Shown piece after piece: positions 12,145 through 23,369 of a stretch of 64,000 bases of DNA. The notes under the pieces are model-generated. The model was not told the origin of the DNA. It saw nothing but the letters and a program-made list of their open reading frames with translations, and searched no databases. How positions within the stretch are numbered: position 1 is the stretch's first letter; every line of letters starts with the position of its first letter. Position numbers and translations under genes: made by a program. Location: positions 112,182,917 through 112,246,916 of the forward strand of contig NC_060254.1 of the NCBI RefSeq assembly GCF_921293095.1. Direction: 5' to 3'. This stretch comes from Ischnura elegans. Lineage: Eukaryota; Arthropoda; Insecta; Odonata; Coenagrionidae.

Positions 12145-14033
12145 TTATTGCCTCACGTTCACATTTAAGATTCTACTCATGTATTTGGCTGTTACTAAAC
12201 TTGTTTCATCTTCAGCATAGTAATATATCATAACAAGTACCACACGCTTCCGCTTCGCCTCCTCCGTTTGAAGCTGTATACTTAAGATACGCCTCTTAAA
12301 TTCCTCCTCCATCTGGATGGTCTTTCCAGCAGCCTTGGCGTTGGCTAGCTCCTGTTCCTTGATTGCGCATGCAATCTCTGCTTCTCTCTTCCGGATCCGC
12401 TGGATGGCATCCTCCTTTTCATTATAAGATGCCATGTGCTCCAGCCTAGCTTCCATCTCCTTCTCAATGGCCGCTTCCCTGGTAAATCGTGCCCTTTTCG
12501 AACTGGAAGAGGTCCCTGCACCTTGAATCCTCGGAGTGTATGCTTCCTCTACCGGTCTTTCGTCACAATCTGAGGAAACATCATAAAATACACCATTGAT
12601 TAATGAAAAACATGAGATACTTAACATTCCTGGAAATGGTATCAAGAAACTCAACTTAAACTTGATTATATTTGATATCCAATAACAACTTCCATAAGTC
12701 GCAGGAAAATAAGAACATAATACACAAAGGCTAGTACGATACAGTAAAATTTCTCTTTAAAGAAGTGTTATTCCTTCATGGAAAATCATGATACTGTACA
12801 CCACTACTAATTTTTGGCTGGCAGATGTTATATGTGATACTTTTTTGATTGTTGTTAATCTCAGTGTGACACTATGGAATTCCCGTCATTAATGATAGGT
12901 ACATAATCCTTATTTTCAATCAACTTGCCTGATATCTCAGAAACGTTGGGAGGAAGCAAACACTCCGAGGTCCCAACCCTACCCACCGTGGAAACGCTGG
13001 GGACCGGCAATGCATCGCAGTCTCCAGCATTCGGCGGTGAGTAGGAGATGGACGACATGGCAATTTCCATCTCTGGTGGCAAATCTTCCCTGCTGGTGGA
13101 CGGCATAGGTCCGCCACCAGTCCTCATCCTCTCCTGCCTTTCATCAGCCAGCTCTTTCCTCTTTCTCATCATCAGGTTATCCCAACTCTTCCTCAATTGC
13201 TTGGCGGTGCGCTATAATGGCGAGAAATTATCGCTAACATTGAGGTTTACGACACAAAATAAATTACTGGACAAACTAAAAATCAATATCCATCAATACA
13301 GCCACAATTTATGATGCTACGTTTATTAAAAAATTACTTACTTTAACAATTACAACTACTCCGCCACCATTGTGGAGTAGTTGTAATCATTACCGCTACC
13401 ACGCCGATACCAAAAGCTCACAACAATAATTCCAATAGCATTCCATAACATGGAATTATTATTGTGAAGCTTTTGGTCTCGGCGTTGGAAAGTAACATTT
13501 ATTTGTATTGCATGGCGTGAATCATATTTCATCTTGCATTGCTAATGAAGGGAAATACGTTACAAGTAAAATCTCTGACAGCGACTTAATCACAAAGGTT
13601 TTTAGCAATCTACTACCAAAATGCACTTAAGGATTCCAGCAAAGAATGGAAAACAAACTTCAAAGTTTTATCAACCGATTCTAAACCCCGAAGCCAATGA
13701 ATGATCCAGGAACTTAAGTAGCGTTCAAAAAAGTCCTTCTTCTGAACAGAGTTATACGAGTTATGCAGAACCTTTCCTACAATCGCACAATACATTCATA
13801 ACCATCATACTTCCAAAGTTACTTACCTTCCGCACAAATTCATTAGAATTAAATTCTTCCTGCACATCCAACCAGGCTTTCGCCTTCTTCGCATTTGATA
13901 ATGCATCCGTCTTCTTGCTCTCCAAAACCTCCTGATGCTTAACTATGATGTCAACCAACAACTTCGTCTCTTCCCTTGTGAGCCGAACCATACGTCGGTC
14001 CTCCATATTTCTGTCTGTTTCTGTTTCGCGCAA
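12145..14033 (-). CDS. Myb/SANT-like DNA-binding partner of the Harbinger transposase
   Basis: In Harbinger elements this second protein binds the termini and helps bring the transposase to the nucleus and the DNA. I read three exons on the minus strand: 14033-13827, 13211-12929 and 12569-12145. Residues about 11-69 and the start of exon 2 form the SANT-type domain (RLTREETKLLVDII, AKAWLDVQEEFN, then RTAKQLRKSWDN). Exon 2 continues with a Ser/Pro-rich linker, and exon 3 is strongly charged and probably coiled coil (KEMEARLEHMASYNEKEDAI onward). Intron 1 is GT-AG. Intron 2 appears to start with GC (CAG|GCAAGT), and joining there keeps the frame as EIS-DCDERP. The full length would be about 304 residues. 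The C-terminus after KRKR may instead be spliced at a weak donor near 12,241. Confidence 0.75.
13349..13484. repeat. Two adjacent hairpins inside intron 1 of the Myb-like gene
   Basis: The first hairpin has a perfect 14-base stem, ATTACAACTACTCC (13349-13362) with its complement at 13374-13387. The second spans 13402-13484: CGCCGATACCAAAAGC pairs with the complement of GCTTTTGGTCTCGGCG, and the stem continues through AACAATAATTCCA to a loop of about 16 bases, with few mismatches. The larger stem is the size of a microRNA precursor, but such foldbacks also arise from small MITEs. Confidence 0.7.
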
Positions 14034-16440
14034 TCATAGAGGTAACTGGAGGGGGCGCGCCCTATCCTTTCCAATAGCGGGAAGTGAAGCCAGGGGGGCG
14101 TGGCCAAATTGCGCATTTAGCCATGATGCGCTGCCCTGCTATAACACAGAGTCTTACGGGGCAAAGACAATTTTTTGCTTTTAACTCATTAAATAATACC
14201 TTTAGGCATTTTTCGCGAAAGGTACGATGAAAATAAATAGTAATACATGCCCAAAGAATAAATTTATGCTGGATCAGAGCCCTTGTGACCTGCAGGAAGA
14301 CAATAATCAACGGACAATGAGGTGTTTAGTCAAGCATAATTGACTCAATATTACTAGCTAAACAATGGCTGGCAATTCGAAAATTGCATTAATTTTAACT
14401 TAATGAATCTTAATCCGGAAATTAAAGATCGATTGAATATGTTGCTATGCACCGTCGTTACTTCTACGAACATAGTAATCACCATTGAACTCGTCATGAA
14501 CTGCTCCTGTACGATAGAAATATTGACCAAACCCGAAGTTAAAATAAGTTTTACGACATTACGCAGAAAGAACTTACGACTTTGTTCCACATAATTCCAT
14601 TTTCACTGTCAAAGCCCCCGAAAAAGAACGGTGCTACCTCTCGTAATGCAAGTTAATGCACTACGAGTGCGTACGTCCGCAGTTGACCATGCTCAAGTAA
14701 GATTGACGGACGAAAGATTGCGAAACCACTACGTTTTCGATACAAATTATTTTATTTTTACAACCCAAGTCCCTGGAAAATATCCATACTACAGCAAGTA
14801 ATGCCCCTTTGCACGCGAGTGAACTCGTCTGAGTGCGTGCCTCTGAATTTAACTTGACGAAAAGGTCGACATATTATGATTTTTCAAAGAAAAACAAAAT
14901 CAAGCATAAAAATTCATTTAATGGGCAAATTACAGAAAGATTAATTCACGACACAAAAAATTTTCACATTGTTCAAGTACAAGATTCAACTTTGGCAGAT
15001 CAACAGCAAATGTAAACATACACAATGCATGGGTGAGGCCAAAAATGCAAAACCGAAATGCAAACAGCTAAGGCGATTGCAATTCATAATTTTTCCAGTG
15101 AGCAACTGCCACTCTTCATGATTCATCACAGGAAAGTAAATGGTGAAAGGTTTTCGGAAATGGCTTAATAAAAGGACCAGCAAACTTCCAAGGATATCCT
15201 GAAAAAAGTAGAAAGGCTGCGAAAGTGAATATGTATAGGTGGAAAGAAATTTCCTCTACAATAACCATTATTTTTATAAATACACCAATTCCAAAAAATA
15301 TTACTATAGATAATGTATTTAAATTACATTTACTCGGCAATTGAAATAGCAGATCAAATGCACTCAATGTGGTCACCACAGAATTTCATAGATGCATACC
15401 TTAGAATGTGACTGACTTCATTTATATTTAATTCATCATATCCTTGTCATGCGCAAACAATAAATAAGAACACACACCCATCAAGTGTAAAATGAATCCA
15501 GAAATAAGTTATTTATACAAGGGCCATTCATGAAAACTTGACATTATGGATCCTCTAACATAGTTTCCTGCGGTGGGAAAGTAATAGGTCATAATCCCTC
15601 CCACCTCTTATAATACAAGAGTTGCTTTAAGATAACATAGCGGCCATGTACCAATGCCATCGAGAGGAAGTCAAAAATACCTCCAGTCGTTACTCTTACC
15701 ATAATGTAACATACCCGCTAACACAGCAGTACATAGAAAAGTTAAACTAGCGGGATTAATTATCTCAATGTTAGTGTGCATCCCTCTGTAATCGAAAGTA
15801 TGTTATGTGAACTTAACGTGATTTCAACATTTCCACCCCTGATTGTGTATGCACAGTATACTTTCCTTTACTTCTTTGATTTAATACATAAAACTTTAAA
15901 ATCCTACTTCAGCATCTAAGGGAACAGATAGTTTAAAAATAAAATTGACTAATTCACTTCATTAATTACACGTCATAACTATACGGGATAACATTGAAGG
16001 CAACGCGAGAAGTAATGAATATACACTCACTAAAGCTACTATTGCCTACTTCATAACGAAATACAAGGGTCGGTTTAACGATCAAATGATCAGCTACAGT
16101 TGAAATTTAAATTGCTAAATAATCACACTTCCCTGCAAATATTTCTTCACCAATACCTTTATTCACAAACTTAGTAACAAATCCCTAGGTATCATACTTT
16201 CTTTCTCTACGTTTTAAACATTGAGTACCGATGAACACAGCATAAAGCACGCTAAGGCCACTTTTTCACTAGTTCTTTCCGTCATTGAAATAATTAATAT
16301 TACACACTTCCAAGGCATCATAACTGCTATGTCTTCTTCAATATTTTAACTGAAAAATTACAGAACACCACATAACTCCGCATAAAACCTTAAAAGCCAT
16401 CTAAAAGGTGCGTGTGACACGTGTTTCAGTCGCATTATTT
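14034..16440. other. Noncoding right part of the Harbinger element
   Basis: The first 150 bases upstream of the Myb-like gene (14,040-14,160) are GC-rich and likely hold its leader and promoter on the minus strand. Beyond that the DNA is AT-rich, with no protein-like frame and no RNA gene recognised. Confidence 0.5.
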
Positions 16441-16452
16441 CCCATCGTTACT

Positions 16453-16532
16453 ATTATACTCGCAACAAAATAGTTAACACGACACTTAAAATATTATACT
16501 CGAAACAAAACAGTTAACATGACACTTAAAAT
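16453..16532. repeat. Tandem duplication of a 40-bp unit
   Basis: The unit beginning ATTATACTCG and ending GACACTTAAAAT is present twice head to tail (16453-16492 and 16493-16532) with three substitutions between copies. Confidence 0.85.
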
Positions 16533-16977
16533 ACAAATAAAATACTTAATTACTACCGTTGACTGATAACATTATCAGCTATTCACATTAAAAGGCACCC
16601 CAAACACGAGCACGTTGTAGGTAACAAATTCAATATGTATCAGGTGTAGCGAACATCTCACGCTATATTGCATTTTTTTGACTATTTTATTCTATATTTT
16701 ACTCACCGGTGGAAAGTAAGGCCTGTTTTCTTCCTTTCCGTGCGATTATTGCACCCGTAAGCCGAGCAGCAAACCATCTGCGAATGCAAAGTTTAAATAG
16801 CATATATCTGCCTAACGGAATGTTTCCGGATGTAGATAATAATATCCATGAAAATGAACACACTAATAAATATTTACGTACCTTTATATGACTTCTGTAG
16901 CCACTGGTTTCAGAAAAAAACAGTATTTTCTTAACATGCAAGCTTACGGCAAATCGACGAAGCAGGACATCGTAAGA

Positions 16978-17062
16978 TGGCTAAATGCGCAAAAGTACCG
17001 TTATGCCTGGCTTCACCTCAGAGCGCTTATGCCCCCTCCAGAGAGCTCTATGCGCGCAATGA
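16978..17062. repeat. Inverted copy of the Myb-gene leader near the right Harbinger end
   Basis: The + strand from ATGGCTAAATGCGCAA through GCCTGGCTTCACCTC to CCCCCTCCAG and CTCTATG repeats, in the same order with gaps, the minus-strand sequence just upstream of the Myb-like gene (14,140 back to 14,035). The copy is therefore inverted relative to the gene. It may be a subterminal inverted repeat or the remains of a second partner gene. Confidence 0.6.
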
Positions 17063-17454
17063 ACTGTGGGCAGCAAACGTCACACGAAACGTCAAGGACG
17101 CGTGACGTAGATATGAGAATTTCAGCGAGCAGCTCAACACTCACTACTTCGAAGAGGAAGAGATTGCTTTCGTTGTAGGAACGTTCTTGACTGCGAATAG
17201 TAGGTGGAGATACATCTCTAACTCTCACCACTCCGGCGAAGAGTAAGAGAAAGAGATTCGTTTAAAAATACGGCCCATAGTATTGAAAGCGAGAGAGAGG
17301 CCTCGATATAGAGAAGGGAGGCGGTTAGTGGAGGAGGAAGGCTGAGACGGTGGTCACATGCAACAAGAACGACATTGCATTTGACGGATATCATTCGAAA
17401 TAAGGATTGACAGGCCATGCGAGACTTGGTGCACCAGAACTTGTATGCCGGATA

Positions 17455-17645
17455 TAATTGGTCTGATCTACATCTGCATACTGCCCCGCAATCCGCCTAC
17501 AAGGCGTGTGGCAGGGGGTGTTAGGACACCGGCCATTTTCACATTAAAAGTAAATGCTCAAACGAAATTACGTCTGGCATTTATTAAAGTCCTTTATGGT
17601 TCGGGGGAAAAAGGAATTCGCATATCTGTCCTCTATATTATTTCT
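17455..17645 (+). repeat. Dispersed retroelement/SINE fragment
   Basis: The string ATCTGCATACTGCCCCGCAA, followed by AAGGCGTGTGGCAGGGGGTG, resembles a repeat tail I recall from many arthropod genomes. The CGCC...GGCG pair makes a small hairpin. Only one copy is in this window, so the family call rests on memory. Confidence 0.4.
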
Positions 17646-17649
17646 ACTG

Positions 17650-18700
17650 TTTAGATACCTTTTTCTCAACTTTTACGCTACCAAACTCTACAAATGAGGT
17701 ACCAAAACGCGCAGAATTTATCAGAGAACATGCGACGGCATATCTTACTTCCTAAATATTGCTATTGTTTCCTAAAATTGGTTTTAAAAAATGGCCCTTG
17801 ATATTTCTCTTTGGGGATGAGGTGATCCGCCAGCTTGACGTCACGCACTTGCTCCATGGTGCAGAGCAAACCTTTATTTCAGGATATTTAATTGATACCA
17901 ATTTAGTTTCAGATACATAATATTATATTTTTTGCAATATAACGCACTTTCAACATATTATTTCAAGTTAACACAGAAAGGTCTTGGACTCAACACGTAC
18001 TCAGTCTATGGCGAACCATTTTCTGCCCCTCTTTCTCTGGCACCCTCTCTCCTTTGTTTTCGTGGCTTGGTCATTGTGGAATGTTCGCGAGGTAAATATT
18101 CCTGACGTTAACGGCGCACAAACTGATACATTTGTTCATTTGCAACAATATCTCGCATTCTTTAAATAACTTTTATCAAAATGCGGCTGATTCCACATTC
18201 AAGTCTCCTGTTGATACGTAAGTATGAGTCGTCATGTGCGTCTAACCTCATGGTGTTTTAACGGTCTAAATGTTACCTTTACTATGACAGGGCCGCCAAG
18301 AAGTACTATTTCACTTAAATATTACCTCGGAGAAATTCGCAATTCCTCTTTGGAACATCTAATGAACATTCAAATTGAATTTGTGCATAAGACCCTGCCT
18401 TTTTTTCTACATTTTAAAATTAGAAACGCGCCTATCCCTCTGTGGATCTGAATCGAAAAGAGCGGGGGAAGCCCGCTGGGAGCGGGCGCATCACGCTCGT
18501 CCCTACATATCTCTCTTAATTTTTTACTTCTGTCGGAACTGGTAATATGATGGGGCTCTAATATGATGTTCTACGTGTCGCTCTTAAATACATCCATTCT
18601 CAATTGTTGAAGCAATCGAACCATAACGCACAGCCTCTGAGTCTCCAGCGGCTCCCAGCCTAATTCGCCTAACATCTGGATAACGCTGAATGTACTATCG
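17650..18700. other. Noncoding stretch
   Basis: AT-rich DNA with short frames only. A TGACGTCA palindrome occurs near 17,838 (CTTGACGTCACG). No gene recognised. Confidence 0.5.
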
Positions 18701-18893
18701 TTTTCAAAAGTATGTAGACACCCTGGAGTCCCACTTAACTGATGGAGCCGGGTCGGTGAAAAAAATGTGAGGTTGGCACATAAAGCGATCTGCATCCTTC
18801 ACTCGTAAGCCACCAAGAGCCGACGAGGACGGAGGCGGACGCGGCCTAGCTACCGAAACTGGGGTCAAACTCCAGGAGCATGAGCCCAATCGG
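18701..18893 (-). repeat. SINE-like repeat, copy A
   Basis: About 190 bp that align with 53,675-53,864 over the whole length (GTATGTAGAC, GAGTCCCACTTAA, GAGCCGACGAGGACGGA and GTCAAACTCCA blocks in the same order). On the minus strand both copies carry GGTAGCTNAG-type sequence resembling the tRNA D-arm / A box. I did not find a matching B box on that strand. A tRNA-derived SINE is the likeliest origin, with orientation uncertain. Confidence 0.65.
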
Positions 18894-19053
18894 ATTTCAG
18901 ATTAGCGGATAGAATGTACTGGGCTAACTCACGTCGACGCTCACGTTTTGCTGTCGGAGTGTTGCCTTTCGGCCTCCGTGGAAGGGTTTTCCTATCTTCA
19001 GATTCATATTTGGAGTCACCGTTTATCTCTTACCAATACGCCGCGTTCCTCAG

Positions 19054-19118
19054 TAGCCCAGTAAGTCTATACTCTGCGCGGTAGTAGCAGGGAATTTCTG
19101 GGGGGGGGGTTCGAATCC
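19054..19118 (+). repeat. tRNA-like SINE head
   Basis: TAGCCCAGTAAG at 19,054 fits the RNA polymerase III A box closely, and GGTTCGAATCC at 19,108-19,118 is a perfect B box, with spacing as in tRNA-derived SINEs. The tRNA cloverleaf cannot be completed, partly because of a long G run just before the B box, so this is not a tRNA gene. Confidence 0.5.
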
Positions 19119-19257
19119 GAAATTATAATACTTTTTCACTTTTTATAGGAGATCTCATGAACATCAACATAATATATGCAGAGGACTCAAGGAAAAGTTT
19201 TCAATATAAGTCAAAATAGTTATTATCAAAATATTTATAGTAAATCGTTATGAATTG

Positions 19258-20933
19258 TAAGTTCTCAATAGGAAAATAATATTACATCATGAATTCTAAT
19301 TGCCATGAAAAACTCACGACTGACAAAAACTTACTCGGCCACTTAAATAACTCTGCGAAAAATGAGATTCCCATGGCTAATTCACGCATCCCAGCATACA
19401 GCAATTTTTAAGTGGCTCGTACTTACTTGGAAACCTTGAGTTGTTAATAAGAGTAAATTATTTTTGATTTTGACACTTAATAAGACATCACATAGCCCAT
19501 GATCATTGAAAAGCTTACCCTAAAGCCTGACGAAATAAGATTTTTTCAATAAAAATTGCCGATGAAATAGGATTGCTGACACATCTGCTATTATTATGAT
19601 CGAATTCATCAGAATGCAAGCAAAAATTAACATATAGTTCAGTCTCAGCTACTAAAACGTATCCATACCAGGCGCTAAAGTATTTGAAAAATTAATTGGG
19701 ATGGGTAAAAGTCTCTATGTCACTGCTGTAGATGCATCAACATATTAATAATATGAAAGCCCTGCCAAATCACCAGCTTTATTTGTAAAATAAAACATGG
19801 TATCTCTTAGATCACGCCGCCGATTTTATACTTACTTTACATCAAGTCATCACCACAAGAAATTTTGAGAGGCAGGACAGAAAAAACCACAGAAATACAA
19901 TACAGGTATTATGTATTTTCTTTAGTCAATCACAATAATATTTCCAATTTCCTCTTATAAACCACATCTAATTTGGCGAAACAATTACTCTTATTCTCAT
20001 TCAAATAGAAAATTATTTAAAAGAGGACTGGCCGATACATAATAACTACCTTCAATACTTTCTCCTAATTTTAAACTATAGCATAAGATAATTGGAATTG
20101 ATGAAAGCCGACGTATAACACACCATAGGGCAAGCTAAGAAACAATATTCGATTCTATAAACTTGGCTGCTTATTCCTAGTTTCTCCTTTATTCACACGT
20201 TTACCGAATGAATTAATACAAAAAAGACAACTAAAATGCAAGAATTTTTAAATGAATTGCTGCTACAATATTTCGAATCACCATTTTCAGTACTGAAGTC
20301 ATGCATCAACATCCCGAAGCCACTTCTACTTAAAATTACATGCAAATAATTACAGCAATAAAGGGTACCATACATACCTTACTGTTTTTCGTAGGGGTGA
20401 AATGTTTTCTTCTTATCGCACAACTGCACTTCTACTTCATCTCAGGATCTTTTGGGAAGCTAAAAACTTGACCATGTCCCGGAGTTTCCTTCACATCCCG
20501 ACAAAACACACATGAAAGGCATTTTTAACAAAAATACCCCAAAAAAACGTTTCTGAAGCCCAGTGAATGAAATTAAAGAATAAGGGAAACTTCACCATTA
20601 CCAGAAACTATATTTTTCACCAACTTAACCACAAAAATCCCTGAAATGTGGTGAGACGTCGATCTCCAACGGCAGTCACTTGCGATCGGGCCTTCTTTCT
20701 TGGAGGATATGGCGCCACCCGCGAAAGAAAAGAGTCCCAGACCGAATACAGTTTTATCGATGAGATACAATTTTATTGATGCATATGAACTTGTCAGTCC
20801 TCTTGTATCTTTTTTCGTCATTAAAGGAAATAAAGAAACAAAACCTTTTTAGTAACTTCCTAAGCGCGATTTCGTGTTTCTTGATGGTCCACCCTCGTAT
20901 TCAGATATGGAGAATTCCTGTGCCGTCTGGGGA
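19258..20933 (-). repeat. THAP-domain repeat, copy 1 (uninterrupted)
   Basis: About 1.7 kb that recur, in the same order and with only light divergence, at 35,484-39,897, where three extra segments interrupt it. Shared blocks run from TAAGTTCTCAATAGG at the low end to CCTGTGCCGTCTGGGGA at the high end. The only protein signal is a THAP-type domain on the minus strand near 20,378-20,522. THAP domains open P-element-type transposases and many host proteins. No P-type catalytic core is visible, so this may be an internally deleted element or a duplicated gene fragment. Confidence 0.7.
20378..20522 (-). pseudogene. THAP zinc-finger exon, broken
   Basis: Reading leftward from an ATG at 20,520-20,522, the first codons give a C-x4-C start. 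A shift of frame then leads into VFSFPKDPEM, CAIRRKHFTPTKNS and a GTATGT donor at 20,378. FSFPKDP and the IRR-x-x-FTPTK block are typical of THAP DNA-binding zinc fingers, which use a C2CH zinc site. This copy has an in-frame stop after PEMK and lacks the conserved Trp in that stretch. The paralogue at 37,308-37,450 has the Trp and no stop there, but carries its own shift upstream. The later half of the domain (CSxHF) would lie in another exon that I could not find. Confidence 0.65.
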
Positions 20934-20959
20934 TGTCTGTGCCGTCTATTTGAAACAAT

Positions 20960-21150
20960 GAATTTGATACAAAAGTGTTTAGAGTCCAGGAAATGAAGCT
21001 CATAAAAGTGCAAAACCTTGCAATTTTTTCAAACTGAATCGATTTGCGCAAAAATTTGGGATTAGACTAATTATACCCCCTACTTCAAAATCTATATTAT
21101 GCCGAAGGGCGCTTTTTATTTCTTAGGGGTGAAAACTACCCCTAAAAGCT
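20960..21150. repeat. Left arm of a long inverted-repeat element
   Basis: Blocks here recur inverted in the right arm: TTTCTGGACT-type sequence with GAAGC, then TTGCAATTTTTTCAAACTGA with CGAT, then GCCGAAGGGCGC and GGGGTGAAAACTACCCC. The matching right-arm blocks lie at 23,540-23,687 and, beyond the Gypsy insertion, at 30,981-31,010. Further in, GCGCCCTGATTATGTAA at about 22,110 pairs with its complement at about 23,505. The inner left arm carries roughly 900 extra bases compared with the right. Confidence 0.65.
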
Positions 21151-22100
21151 AAAACTTATAAAATTATATTTTAAAGCTAAATACGGGTAAAATTTAGTTT
21201 AAATTATTTGTATAATTTTTTATGTTTTGAAAATATTTTTAGAATATTTCAGCCCTTATTGGGGGTTAATGTAAAAAAATATTTACCCTAAAAATATAAA
21301 TTATTTGTAAATAGAGATTTTAATTATCAATATCTCATCAAATATTATTGTATAGAAAACTAAAACACACCAAAATATTTAAAAATAAAGAAGCTACAAT
21401 TTATTACTCTAGCATTTTTTTCATATCTCCAGTTTTTTTGCAGCTATTTTGACAAAAAGAGCATTTTTAACGAAATTGTAGAAAATGGCTTTTCACTTTT
21501 ACCTCCAATTTTTTCAAAATTTAGAATTTTAAATTAAACAAACTTCTAGGATCGATTAACAATACATAAATAAAGAGAAATTCTGAAGGGCATTGATCAA
21601 TTTTGACTAGTGTGGTAATAAGGAGTTCTTTTCACTGATTTTTTCGTAGAAAAAAGTAGAGACTGATGTTATTTTTAATCATAACTGGCTCAAATTTCAT
21701 ACTAATTTTTTTCTCATTTTAAGAAAGTTTTTTTAAAATAATTTTAAACAGATGCATAATTTTTCCTCGAAAAATACAGTTTTCCCGCTATTTGGTATTC
21801 AATCTTTCAAATTTAGCGTAAGGCAAACAAAAGATAACCATCAACAAGTTGTAGCTCGGTCAGAATTGGTCATAAAGGAAATATAAAATATGATTTTTAT
21901 TTAATTTCTTACAACCTACAGTTGTGTAACTGACAATTTCCTAATAAAATTAATACTTTTCAAGTTATTTCTCTATAATCGATTAAAATCGTCGATTTTT
22001 CGTCAAAAAACTGTTACTTTCAATCGCGAATAACTCGAAAAATATTAATTTGACGGAAAAATGGAAAGAACATTTTATTCTTGGAATTTGTTCTTCTATC
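21151..22100. other. Very AT-rich noncoding tract
   Basis: This stretch consists mostly of A/T runs with no frame of interest. It sits inside the left arm of the inverted-repeat element and is absent from the right arm, so it is either an insertion on this side or a deletion on the other. Confidence 0.5.
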
Positions 22101-22592
22101 GATTCCTGCGCCCTGATTATGTAACTGTGAGAAGGGTGAGAGCGATGTCGTTGCCAGGGGCAACGCGATTCCCACGACGGAAGGTGATAGCAGCGATTAT
22201 GAAACCGTGATCGCTCTCTTTATCACGCTGCGAGCGTCATCGGCCTATCACGTTCGAAACCCATGGTGACAAGCATATGCTGACATAAAAACGAGCACGA
22301 AATGCATATGTTAGCAAACAATTATTGTTTATTTAATTTAAAAATGCCCTATAACCGATTAAAAACCAATATAATTCTTAATTATTTCAACTGAAGTGCT
22401 CTGTTGACTTTATAGTTGCCCACGTTGTTCAATTGTTATATGCGCACGGTAGTGAATTCGATAGAGCTGCTTTATTTCCACACAGCATATTGGAAAGTAC
22501 TGCTAATTGAAGTACATCCGTGATTTAAACGTCAATTACTTTATATCGAAGTTTAACTATCAACATTTGCCAAGTACGTTCTCCAACATATC

Positions 22593-22805
22593 AACATCGT
22601 TAAACTCAATTGATTTGGGCGTTACCTGTTGGGACGATGAAATGTTCATGATGAAGCAAAACTCAGAACTATTCCACAAACTTTTATTTTAACAGACAGG
22701 TTAGTCTTCATAATGACGGTATAAACGTCGAAACTAGTAGACTGTTACAATAAAAGTTTGTGGAATAGTACTGAGTTTTGTTTCACCATGAACATCGTTA
22801 AACTC
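22593..22805. mobile_element. Penelope-like terminal fragment with 15-bp target duplication
   Basis: AACATCGTTAAACTC occurs at 22,593-22,607 and again at 22,791-22,805, bracketing 183 bp. The insert is a foldback: ATGTTCATG...CTATTCCACAAACTTTTATT on the left pairs with AATAAAAGTTTGTGGAATAG...CATGAACAT on the right. The centre holds AATGACGGTATAAACGTCGAAAC, which has the layout of the hammerhead ribozyme core found in Penelope-like elements (conserved ..GA, a small stem, then GAAAC), but the first conserved segment differs from CTGATGA. The direct repeat and foldback are seen; the family name is inference. Confidence 0.6.
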
Positions 22806-23369
22806 CTTTTCGATTTTTTAATCATCATAAATCAACTATATAACGAACAAAATATATGGAACAAGTAAAGAGAGATGTGAAAGAGAAGAAATACGTAGGA
22901 GTGAAAAGATTAGCTGCTAGGAGAACTGAGTGGAGAGCTGCGTCAAACCAATCCTAGGATTGTTGACCAGTGATGATGATGAAATCAACTATTAACTACT
23001 TACATTCAAATCGCTAGCGCGATTACACTTCCATTATCATTTCAACATTAATTAGTTTCAATCCAAGATCACGACTTTTTGGCCATTCTCTACGATATAG
23101 TAAATATAATGACTGCAGCATCTCCCGGCGAGCATTAGCATAATTGATTACGTTATCACACATCGGAAAGTAATACAACACTTTCCCCATAACTTTACCA
23201 TAATACGAGTACTTTATTATAATATTATCTATTGGCGAAGCGAAGTACTTAGCTTTGAACTGCATCCATTTTATGTTTTCGTTGTTTGTTATTGTTATTT
23301 CAAATACTCCGCAGACGACGCATTCTTGGACAGAGATGTGTCGAAGGATTTCATTGGCTCTTCAGATTT
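22806..23369. other. Noncoding interior of the inverted-repeat element
   Basis: AT-rich DNA between the Penelope-like insertion and the right arm. An 80-codon frame on the minus strand (23,023-23,265) has no recognisable features. Confidence 0.45.

Larger units (their letters stand above)
7004..17276. mobile_element. Large PIF/Harbinger DNA transposon
   Basis: The element is bounded by GGGCCGTATTTTAAGACG at 7,004 and the complement of GGGCCGTATTTTTAAACG ending at 17,276. GGGCC-type termini fit PIF/Harbinger. Inside are the two genes the family needs: a DDE transposase on the + strand and a Myb/SANT-type DNA-binding partner on the - strand. At about 10.3 kb it is well above the few-kilobase size usual for the family, with long noncoding tracts between and beyond the genes. 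I could not find a clean 3-bp target duplication (TCA left, ATA right), so the outer bases may have mutated or one end may be from a second copy. Near the left end, 7,020-7,035 forms a small hairpin. Confidence 0.8.
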
